Part shown: one piece after another, positions 1 through 5,895 of the stretch
Position numbering within the stretch: the first letter of the stretch is position 1
Layout: the number at the start of each line of letters is the position of its first letter
Source of the DNA: JBHWPB01 sp043424675
Lineage (GTDB): Bacteria > Bacillota > Bacilli > Lactobacillales > Carnobacteriaceae_A
Assembly: GCA_043424675.1 (NCBI GenBank)
Contig: JBHWPB010000125.1
Location: 1 to 14,578 of the forward strand
Length of the DNA stretch: 14,578 nucleotides
Reading direction: 5' to 3'
Position numbers and translations under genes: made by a program
Notes under the pieces: model-generated
What the model saw: the letters and a program-made list of their open reading frames with translations, nothing else
The model's database searches: none
What the model was told of the DNA's origin: nothing

Positions 1-252
1 TACTAATGTCTGACATGTCTTTTCAATAACGGCCTTTATATTATCTAAAAGAGAAGGAACTTCGTTGAGAGTTCCAGAATAATAAAAGCTTTCAACTGTG
101 ACAGGGCCTTTGGCCATGGTCGTTTTTGCTTGGATTTCTACAACAGGAAAAGGAAGGGCTATCGCTGGTTCTCCGTAGACAACGGAGTGTTCCCCCATTA
201 AGATTATTTTTCCATGTGCGATACCCAAAGCATATTGTGGTAAAGTTTTCAA
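1..252 (-). CDS. mvk: Mevalonate kinase, N-terminal part (cut by window edge)
   Basis: Mevalonate kinase phosphorylates mevalonate with ATP in the cytoplasmic mevalonate pathway to isopentenyl diphosphate. The reverse strand reads 84 codons without a stop, beginning MKTLPQYALGIAHGKIILMG. The stretch GKIILMGEHSVVYGEPAIAL (residues 14-33) is the N-terminal substrate-binding motif of GHMP kinases, and GEHSVVYG is characteristic of mevalonate kinases. The ATP-binding motif and C-terminal domain lie beyond base 1. The start is taken as TTG at 250-252 because AAAGGAGG (260-267) sits 7 bases upstream. An in-frame ATG at 268-270 overlaps that ribosome-binding site and is less likely. It is transcribed divergently from coaA. 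Other mevalonate-pathway genes may follow it outside the window. Confidence 0.9.
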   Translation of the reverse strand, partial: MKTLPQYALGIAHGKIILMGEHSVVYGEPAIALPFPVVEIQAKTTMAKGPVTVESFYYSGTLNEVPSLLDNIKAVIEKTCQTLV

Positions 253-280
253 AATAAAACCTCCTTTCATAAATTTAACA

Positions 281-289
281 ATCATACCA
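281..289 (-). promoter_or_regulatory. Extended -10 promoter for mevalonate kinase
   Basis: On the reverse strand TGGTATGAT is an extended -10 box (TG, one base, then TATGAT) about 30 bases upstream of the TTG start. No good -35 box lies at 16-18 bases, which is usual for extended -10 promoters. Assigned by eye only. Confidence 0.45.
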
Positions 290-387
290 TAGAAATATTA
301 ACATATAACATGAAGTTTAAGAAATCATAAAGTAAGAAGAGATTAATGAATAGATATTAAGTCTAAACTAAGCAGTGACTCTCACCC

Positions 388-404
388 TCTTGAACGCTTC
401 AAGA
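388..404. promoter_or_regulatory. Perfect palindrome TCTTGAA-CGC-TTCAAGA upstream of coaA, possible operator
   Basis: Two 7-base arms flank a 3-base centre. The palindrome lies about 30 bases upstream of the coaA -10 box, in the divergent region between mevalonate kinase and coaA. A T-rich run follows, but the stem is AT-rich and no gene ends nearby, so a transcription-factor site is more plausible than a terminator. I do not recognise the regulator. Confidence 0.35.
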
Positions 405-433
405 CGCATCTTTTTATTTTCAGACAATTAGCT

Positions 434-439
434 TATAAT
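434..439 (+). promoter_or_regulatory. -10 box (TATAAT) of the coaA operon promoter
   Basis: A consensus TATAAT lies 43 bases upstream of the coaA start. The -35 position (about 411-416) is a T-run that matches the consensus poorly, so the promoter may need help from an activator or from upstream elements. Confidence 0.45.
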
Positions 440-482
440 GAAACTTGGAAACTATTTATTATGTAGGAATAGAAGGTGACTT

Positions 483-1409
483 ATGGATCAGTCTGTAACA
501 TATAATATTTTTAATAGAGAGGAATGGGGCGAAACTTTAGAACGCTCTTTTGATATCCAAGTCTCTGAAAAGAAATTAAATCATGTTGCTTCTGTCAATG
601 ACAGCGTAGATATGCAAGACGTTGTCGATATATATCTGCCTATTTTACAGGTTCTTTCTATATATATCAGACATTATCAAGAGAGACAACATGAGCTTCA
701 TCATAAATTTAATCAAGATATTGCTTATACTCCTTACATTATTGGAGTTTCGGGAAGTGTATCTGTGGGAAAGAGTACTTTTGCACGTTTATTGAGATAT
801 CTTCTCGCTCAGCACTTTAGCGATAAAAAAATACAGTTGATGACGACAGATGGCTTTCTTTATCCCAATCATATTTTGAGAGAAAATAATTTAATGAATC
901 GAAAAGGATTTCCCGAAAGCTACGATATGGAAGCTCTGCTTCATAGTTTAGAGAATATTAAGAACGGGATGGCGGAGGTCGAAGTCCCTCAGTATTCACA
1001 TAAACAATATGATGTCTTGCCTGATGAAAGATTGACCATCGATAATCCCTATATCTTAATTGTAGAAGGGATTAATGTCCTCCAGCTGCCCAACAATGAA
1101 AAATTTTTTATCAGTGATTTTTTCGATTTTTCTTTTTTCATCGACGCGCAGACAGAAGATATTGAAAAATGGTATACAGAGCGTTACCTCATGATACGGG
1201 AAGATGCGATGCAGCAACCAGACCATTACTTCCACGAACATACCAAATGGTCGAAAGGAAGAGCCAGAAAATATGCTGAAAGAGTATGGAAAAATATAAA
1301 TTTACCTAACTTGGAAGAATACATTCTTCCTACGCGTTCCAGAGCAGATATGATTCTGCACAAAGATGATACGCATCGCTTCGATCGTATCTTTTTAAGG
1401 AAATTTTAG
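483..1409 (+). CDS. coaA: Pantothenate kinase, type I
   Basis: CoaA phosphorylates pantothenate with ATP, the first and usually rate-limiting step of CoA synthesis, in the cytoplasm. The 308-residue length matches the family (about 310-320). The P-loop GVSGSVSVGKS is at residues 88-98. TTDGFLYPN at 121-129 contains the expected catalytic Asp (D123), followed by RKGFPESYD (140-148) and VEGINVLQ (194-201). The conserved SKGRARKYAERVW block is near 257-269. The ATG is preceded by AAGGTGA at 473-479. A Nudix gene starts 24 bases downstream with its own ribosome-binding site, and GtrA follows, so the three probably share a transcript. In bacterial type I enzymes CoA feedback-inhibits by competing with ATP; nothing here suggests loss of that. 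Confidence 0.95.
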   Translation: MDQSVTYNIFNREEWGETLERSFDIQVSEKKLNHVASVNDSVDMQDVVDIYLPILQVLSIYIRHYQERQHELHHKFNQDIAYTPYIIGVSGSVSVGKSTFARLLRYLLAQHFSDKKIQLMTTDGFLYPNHILRENNLMNRKGFPESYDMEALLHSLENIKNGMAEVEVPQYSHKQYDVLPDERLTIDNPYILIVEGINVLQLPNNEKFFISDFFDFSFFIDAQTEDIEKWYTERYLMIREDAMQQPDHYFHEHTKWSKGRARKYAERVWKNINLPNLEEYILPTRSRADMILHKDDTHRFDRIFLRKF

Positions 1410-1433
1410 TAAAAAACGAAAGGAAGATTCGTT

Positions 1434-2033
1434 GTGTCAGTAAAAGATAAACTAAGGACCTATAAGCCAAAGCCTTATGGGGTTCAAGAAAGTTTCGCAG
1501 TGCTTCTTCCACTAGTTGAAGTCGCTGGAGAAGATCGTATTTTATACGAAGTGCGCAGCCAAAAAATATCTCAGCCTGGACAAACTTCTTTTCCAGGAGG
1601 TCGTGTCGAAGAAGGGGAGACACCTCAAGAAGCTGCGATACGTGAAACAGTTGAGGAGTTGGGAATCCCAGAAGAAAAGATAGAAGTCTGTGGCGAAATA
1701 GATTACATCGTCACGGAACAAGCTGTTATTTATTGCTTTATCGGTTATTTACACAAAGTTGATATCAGCAAGATAAAATCAAATATTGAAGTCAGCCGGG
1801 TCTTTTCAGTTTCTCTAGAATATTTTCTAGAAGTAGAGCCTGCCTTGTATGAAGTGGAGTTAAAAAGTATAGCAGAGGATCAATTCCCCTACCATCTCAT
1901 TGATATTGGAGAGTCATTTTCTTTTGATCAACGGGTTCACCAGATTCCTTTTTATACTCCAGATGACGAGGTGATTTGGGGTTATACCGCCAACCTTACA
2001 CATCGTTTCATTGAAATCATTCAAGATAATTAA
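1434..2033 (+). CDS. Nudix hydrolase, probable CoA pyrophosphatase (NudL/YeaB type)
   Basis: The predicted reaction splits CoA or its oxidised or acylated forms into 3',5'-ADP and phosphopantetheine. The full Nudix box GX5EX7REUXEEXGU is at residues 56-78, including RETVEELGI with the metal-binding glutamates E71, E74 and E75. Just before it, YEVRSQKISQPGQTSFPGG (39-57) matches the extra signature of the CoA-pyrophosphatase subgroup, with Gln where a His is common before PGQ. The C-terminal TPDDEVIWGYTANL (175-188) also fits this group. The 199-residue length is typical. The start is GTG at 1434, with AAAGGAAG (1419-1426) 7 bases upstream. It sits 24 bases after coaA, so a CoA-making and a probable CoA-degrading enzyme are adjacent. 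The subgroup call rests on motifs; the exact substrate is inferred. Confidence 0.85.
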   Translation: MSVKDKLRTYKPKPYGVQESFAVLLPLVEVAGEDRILYEVRSQKISQPGQTSFPGGRVEEGETPQEAAIRETVEELGIPEEKIEVCGEIDYIVTEQAVIYCFIGYLHKVDISKIKSNIEVSRVFSVSLEYFLEVEPALYEVELKSIAEDQFPYHLIDIGESFSFDQRVHQIPFYTPDDEVIWGYTANLTHRFIEIIQDN

Positions 2034-2065
2034 AAAGAAAAGACAAATGACGAAGGGCAGAGTAG

Positions 2066-2485
2066 ATGAGGATGTTTAAAAAATGGAGAAATTTTTATTT
2101 GAAGTATGAAGAGACGATAAATTATATTGTTTTTGGAGGCCTCACCACGGTCGTGAACCTCGTCAGTTTTTTTATACTTGACAGCGTAGTGGGCATGTAT
2201 TATTTATACGCTAACGCAACTGCTATTATACTTTCAATTCTTTTTGCTTACGTGACGAATAAGCTATTCGTGTTTGAATCTTATACGGAAGGCTTTGCGG
2301 AAACCTTTCGTGAATTTCTGAGATTTATCACTTTTCGTTTAATCACAGGTATCGTAGATATGATAGCTTTATGGGTTCTCGCCGATCTTATCGGCATTGA
2401 AAACAATATTGCGAAATTGCTGACTCAGTTTATTGTTGTTTTCAGTAATTATTTTTTCAGTAAATTTTTCATTTTCATAAAATAG
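2066..2485 (+). CDS. GtrA-family membrane protein
   Basis: GtrA-like proteins are small four-helix membrane proteins thought to flip polyprenyl-phosphate-linked sugars for glycosylation of O-antigen, teichoic acid or other cell-envelope polymers. This 139-residue protein has the family look. A short basic start leads to IVFGGLTTVVNLVSFFILD (residues 21-39), then a second helix near 46-63, the FAYVTNKLFVF motif (60-70), and two more helices near 92-109 and 115-135. The ATG at 2066 is preferred over one at 2072 because AAGGG (2053-2057) is 8 bases before it. It follows the Nudix gene by 32 bases and is probably the last gene of that operon, ending at the terminator at 2553-2589. No GtrB-type glycosyltransferase is near, so its sugar and acceptor are unknown. 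Confidence 0.88.
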   Translation: MRMFKKWRNFYLKYEETINYIVFGGLTTVVNLVSFFILDSVVGMYYLYANATAIILSILFAYVTNKLFVFESYTEGFAETFREFLRFITFRLITGIVDMIALWVLADLIGIENNIAKLLTQFIVVFSNYFFSKFFIFIK

Positions 2486-2552
2486 AAATGATGAAAGAAC
2501 AAGATTCTAGTACAAGCGTTATTTACTTATTGAAATAATATTTTTACGTAAA

Positions 2553-2589
2553 AAGAACCTCTCTTATAATTAGCATAAGGGAGGTTCTT
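2553..2589. terminator. Two-way intrinsic terminator between GtrA and the exporter permease
   Basis: AAGAACCTCTCTTAT (2553-2567) pairs with ATAAGGGAGGTTCTT (2575-2589) through a 15-base-pair stem with one G-T pair and a 7-base loop. The reverse strand continues into a T-run, making a good terminator for the exporter operon. The forward strand is followed by an AT-rich tract and probably ends the coaA-GtrA transcript. Confidence 0.8.
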
Positions 2590-2609
2590 CAATTTAATTA
2601 ATATATTTT

Positions 2610-3833
2610 TTATTCATAACTTAGCGCTTCGATTGGATCAAGGTTGGCTGCTTTGCGAGCCGGATAGACCCCGAAGATGATACCTATCGCTGCCGTAAAT
2701 ACTACAATGAAAATGATAGTAGATAATTGGAAAGCGGGAACGATATCAATCGCACTGCCTACAGCAAAAGAGATGAGGGCACCCAGAACAATTCCGATGA
2801 GACCTCCCAAAACACTCAATATGACGGATTCCATTAAGAATTGGCTGAGAATTGTATTGACACGTGCTCCGAGAGCTTTACGTATGCCAATTTCCCGAGT
2901 CCGTTCGGTTACAGAAACCAACATAATATTCATGATTCCAATACCCCCAACAAAGAGAGCGATTCCTGCTACTGCGGCGATAAAATTAATGAACAAATTC
3001 AAGATATCTTCTAGAGTATCCAAAGATTGCAGCGTGTTATAAGCGGTATATTGATCTTCGCCTACGACACCGTGTCTGAGCTCCATCATTCGGACAATTT
3101 GCTGCGATACAGGTTCAATGTCCTCGACTGTTTCTGTCTGGATCGCGAGCTGAGTTTGAGGACCTTCAATCATCCCGGCATTTCTCAAGGCGGTAGAAGG
3201 AACGGCGATATTTACTGGAAGCTGAGAAACATCGAACTGCCCAATCATCTCTTCAAAATAACCAGGCACAACACCGATAATGACGAAACTCTGAGATTCT
3301 CCATTCATCTGTAATTGCAGAGATTCTCCTACTACATCATCTCTGCCGTTAAATAAGATGTTTGCGGTATCTTCCGAAACGACAGCCACATTGCGTCCCT
3401 CTTGGTAATCTTGGTCTGAAAAGTAACGTCCGTAATTCAAATCGCTTCCCATCGCTAGATCGACAAAACGCAAGTCGGCGTTCCCATACGAAACGAGTCC
3501 TGGATGTTCACCAAATTCAGAGCTGAGCTCTCCTAGCTCTGTTTCATTGGGCGTGACGTATTCGACTTCCGCTATAGATTCTCGGATAGCGTCGACATCA
3601 TCAGGATGGATTAATTCTTCATCGCCTTCTGTAGGAGAAGCAGTCAAGGTTATCGTGGTCGCGCCAAGACTTGTAAAATAGGTATTGATTCGCTGAACAG
3701 CACCTTGGCCAACACTCGTAATAGCAATGACAGCAGCTACTCCGATGATAATTCCAAGCATAGTCAGGAATGATCGCATTTTATTGGCGAAAATGCTGTC
3801 TAAAGCAATCTTTAGATTTTCAAAAAACAGCAT
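2610..3833 (-). CDS. ABC exporter permease, MacB/YknZ type
   Basis: This is the membrane subunit of a MacB-type ABC exporter, which uses cytoplasmic ATP hydrolysis to drive conformational change rather than a classic transport channel. The 407-residue protein has one N-terminal helix (about 21-40, with NKMRSFLTMLGIIIGVAAVI), an extracytoplasmic core domain (about 41-275), and a C-terminal FtsX domain with three helices (about 280-305, 330-360, 372-390). The family hallmark MNIMLVSVTERTREIGIRKA spans residues 301-320, and YPARKAANLDPIEAL is near the end. The start at 3833 is chosen because AAGGGGGA (3841-3848) lies 7 bases upstream and one base separates it from the ATPase stop. An upstream in-frame ATG would add 20 residues encoded inside the ATPase gene and is unlikely. 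Substrate unknown; relatives export peptides or antimicrobials. Confidence 0.92.
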   Translation of the reverse strand: MLFFENLKIALDSIFANKMRSFLTMLGIIIGVAAVIAITSVGQGAVQRINTYFTSLGATTITLTASPTEGDEELIHPDDVDAIRESIAEVEYVTPNETELGELSSEFGEHPGLVSYGNADLRFVDLAMGSDLNYGRYFSDQDYQEGRNVAVVSEDTANILFNGRDDVVGESLQLQMNGESQSFVIIGVVPGYFEEMIGQFDVSQLPVNIAVPSTALRNAGMIEGPQTQLAIQTETVEDIEPVSQQIVRMMELRHGVVGEDQYTAYNTLQSLDTLEDILNLFINFIAAVAGIALFVGGIGIMNIMLVSVTERTREIGIRKALGARVNTILSQFLMESVILSVLGGLIGIVLGALISFAVGSAIDIVPAFQLSTIIFIVVFTAAIGIIFGVYPARKAANLDPIEALSYE

Positions 3834-3834
3834 C

Positions 3835-4545
3835 CTATCGTCCCCCTTCAGATGATGCTTTATAAACTTGGCGGTCTTCTTCAATCTGACCATCTTTTAA
3901 CCTGATAATACGTTCGCTGTGTTCTGCCACATCTGCTTCGTGAGTCACCATAATAATAGTCGTTCCAGCTTTATGCAAGGCGCGGAAAATTTCCAATATT
4001 TCATTTGTTGTTTCACTATCTAAATTTCCGGTCGGTTCGTCTGCTAGAAGCACAGAGGGTTGATTGATGATAGATCTTGCGATGGCCACTCTCTGTTGCT
4101 GTCCCCCTGAGATTTCATTGGTCTTATTATTCAACCGATTCCCTAAGCCGACTTTTTTGAGAGCTACTTCTGCTCTTTCTTTTCTCTCGTCTCCACTGAC
4201 TCCAGCATAGACAAGCGGCAGTGCCACGTTCTCTAAGACCGACATGCGAGGCAAGAGATTGAAAGATTGAAAAACAAAGCCGATTTCTTCATTACGGATC
4301 AAAGCTCGTTCATCTTCGTCAAGATCAGAAACGTCTTTTTCATTTAAGATATAAGTTCCTTCATTGATTGTATCGAGAAGGCCCAAGCAGTTCATCAGCG
4401 TTGATTTTCCTGAGCCGCTCGCTCCCATAATAGAAAGAAATTCTCCTTCTTTTACATTGAAAGATATCCCGTCTAGAGCATGAAATTTTTCAGAACCTGT
4501 CACATAATACTTATGCAGGTCTTTAATTTCGAGCAAATTCGCCAT
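3835..4545 (-). CDS. ABC exporter ATPase, MacB/LolD/YknY type
   Basis: This cytoplasmic ATPase powers the adjacent permease. In the 236-residue product the Walker A motif GASGSGKS is at residues 41-48, the Q-loop Gln is Q93, the signature ISGGQQQRVAIARS is at 145-158, Walker B VLLADEP is at 165-171, the D-loop GNLDS is at 173-177 and the switch His is H202. The opening LEIKDLHKYYVTGSEKFHAL and the VFQSFNLLPRMSVLENV block are typical of the MacB/LolD subfamily. The ATG at 4543-4545 has AAGGTGA (4551-4557) 5 bases upstream. This start overlaps the end of the adaptor gene by 23 bases, which suggests translational coupling. Longer in-frame readings would start well inside the adaptor gene without a ribosome-binding site. 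Confidence 0.93.
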   Translation of the reverse strand: MANLLEIKDLHKYYVTGSEKFHALDGISFNVKEGEFLSIMGASGSGKSTLMNCLGLLDTINEGTYILNEKDVSDLDEDERALIRNEEIGFVFQSFNLLPRMSVLENVALPLVYAGVSGDERKERAEVALKKVGLGNRLNNKTNEISGGQQQRVAIARSIINQPSVLLADEPTGNLDSETTNEILEIFRALHKAGTTIIMVTHEADVAEHSERIIRLKDGQIEEDRQVYKASSEGGR

Positions 4546-5467
4546 AATATTCACCTTGCGCACTTTCGTCTCCGTTTTGGTTGTTTTCTTCATCTGTTTG
4601 TTCTTGTTGTTCCGGAATAACTGCAGTTCCTTCACTGACCTCTTCAGATGGCGAGAGGATAACAGTATCTCCCTCAGCTAAGCCGCCAAGCACTTCAATA
4701 TGAGAAAAAGATTGGATGCCTGTTTCAATATCGACACGTGTAGCAAAGCCATTTTCTATGCGGTAAACATAGGCCTGGTTCTCTTCATCGAATAAGAGTG
4801 CCTCAATAGGGAGAAGCAGGGCGTTGCTGCGTGAATCCGATACAATTGATCCATCGACTTCGAAGCCCGCAATCACATTTTCTGGATTTTCGTCAAAACT
4901 GATCGTTCCTTCTAAAGCTTGAGAATTTCCAGCAGGGGAGGTCTCCACTGTCGCAACAGGGTTCACATGTGACACTGTCCCTTCGAATTCTTGATCATTG
5001 TAATTGATAAGGGCCTCTTGGTCTTCTTCAACTGTAGAAGCATCAGATTTGGGCAGGGAAAAAGTAACTTGTAGTTCATCGAGATTCTGTAGAACAAGAG
5101 AAGCTTCACCCATTTCTAAGTTTAAATCGGTATCATCTGCTTCAATATTGACTTCTGTTACGGTGCCATCGAAAGGAGCAGTAAATGTTGTTCCATTATA
5201 GTAGGTTGCAAGTAAATCGTCTTCACTCACAGTATCTCCTACTTCAACTTCTACTTGATAAACAACACCTTGACCGTAAAAATCTTCTCTGTTCGATGCT
5301 TCAACCTGTCCGTTAAAGTCAACTCTTTCTTCTATCGCTCCTGTTGTGATGTCATCAGCCCGCACAGGAATGCCAACTTCAGTTTCTTCATCACTAAATA
5401 ACCAAATTCCAACAAGTACAACGATAAGTAAAGCAAAAATGATACCTAATCCTTTTTTCCAGTTCAT
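4523..5467 (-). CDS. Membrane-fusion/adaptor protein of the ABC exporter (MacA/YknX type), hairpin-less
   Basis: This adaptor is anchored in the membrane and works outside the cell with the ATPase and permease. In the 314-residue product one transmembrane helix (about 6-24) follows a short basic N-terminus. The first half of a lipoyl-like domain (about 52-89, with VEVEVGDTVSEDDLLA) runs almost directly into the second half (about 95-128, with FTAPFDGTVTEV). A beta-barrel region (about 130-215) and a membrane-proximal domain (about 217-285) follow, then a low-complexity Glu/Gln/Asn tail (286-314). The alpha-helical coiled-coil hairpin normally between the lipoyl halves is absent, which explains the short length. 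The ATG has AAAGGA (5474-5479) 6 bases upstream. It is first in the operon and its end overlaps the ATPase start by 23 bases. Confidence 0.88.
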   Translation of the reverse strand: MNWKKGLGIIFALLIVVLVGIWLFSDEETEVGIPVRADDITTGAIEERVDFNGQVEASNREDFYGQGVVYQVEVEVGDTVSEDDLLATYYNGTTFTAPFDGTVTEVNIEADDTDLNLEMGEASLVLQNLDELQVTFSLPKSDASTVEEDQEALINYNDQEFEGTVSHVNPVATVETSPAGNSQALEGTISFDENPENVIAGFEVDGSIVSDSRSNALLLPIEALLFDEENQAYVYRIENGFATRVDIETGIQSFSHIEVLGGLAEGDTVILSPSEEVSEGTAVIPEQQEQTDEENNQNGDESAQGEYYGEFARN

Positions 5468-5503
5468 AATTAATCCTTTCTATATAAAAAGCGTATTTGG
5501 CCA

Positions 5504-5532
5504 ATTATACTACTTTTGGACAGAGATTTCCA
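5504..5532 (-). promoter_or_regulatory. Promoter of the exporter operon
   Basis: On the reverse strand a perfect TATAAT (5504-5509) follows TGGAAA (5527-5532), a 4-of-6 match to the -35 consensus, with a 17-base spacer. The -10 box lies 36 bases before the adaptor start codon. Confidence 0.6.
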
Positions 5533-5855
5533 CACCACTTGTCTATGGAAACATGCTTGCTCAGAGTTTCCTTAAGGTCTGTAAGATGCGATTTTATCTT
5601 ACTCCGGTCATAGCTAAAGTCATCGTTTTGTGGCATAATGTAAAGTTGGTATGAGTGTGAGTGCAGGAGGGAAATGATAAAATAGATGCAGATGAGGTGC
5701 TTTACGCGTGTAGGAATTATATCAGATGCATATATTGGCGCTAGAAAGGCTCCCAGAAATTGAAACGCTTTTGGCACTTTATTGAATAAAATAATTCCAA
5801 AAATAAATTCTGACTTTATGAGAGTAGAATAAAGTTATTAAGCGAGCTTAAAAAT
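5533..5855. other. Gene-free stretch between exporter operon and tex
   Basis: I find no convincing gene here. A strong ribosome-binding-site-like AGGAGG (5665-5670) is followed by ATG at 5674 and a stop after three codons. A plus-strand frame after 5705 (ELYQMHILALERLPEIETLL) looks protein-like but is short and follows a stop. A 7-base inverted repeat, ACTTTAT (5813-5819) and ATAAAGT (5829-5835), lies near the tex promoter. An open reverse frame at 5505-5777 has no ribosome-binding site and runs over the exporter -10 box. Confidence 0.4.
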
Positions 5856-5860
5856 TATAA

Positions 5861-5869
5861 TGATATACT
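5861..5869 (+). promoter_or_regulatory. Extended -10 promoter of tex
   Basis: TGATATACT is an extended -10 box (TG, one base, TATACT) 26 bases before the tex start. A second candidate, TATAAT at 5856-5861, overlaps it. Neither has a clear -35 box. Confidence 0.45.
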
Positions 5870-5895
5870 AATTGTGAAAGGTAAGGTTTAATACT

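Noticed and set aside
250..270. ATG at 268-270 as the mevalonate kinase start
   Set aside because: It overlaps the ribosome-binding site that is ideally spaced for TTG at 250-252.
3834..3893. Longer permease starting at 3893
   Set aside because: The extra 20 residues are encoded inside the ATPase gene in another frame. ATG at 3833 has a strong ribosome-binding site 7 bases upstream and begins with the usual family sequence.
4546..4635. Longer ATPase starting at 4635
   Set aside because: The extra 30 residues overlap the adaptor coding region and are Lys-rich without family similarity. ATG at 4545 has AAGGTGA at proper spacing.
5505..5777. 90-residue reverse-strand open frame
   Set aside because: It has no ribosome-binding site at its GTG, no recognisable family, and its end overlaps the exporter promoter -10 box.
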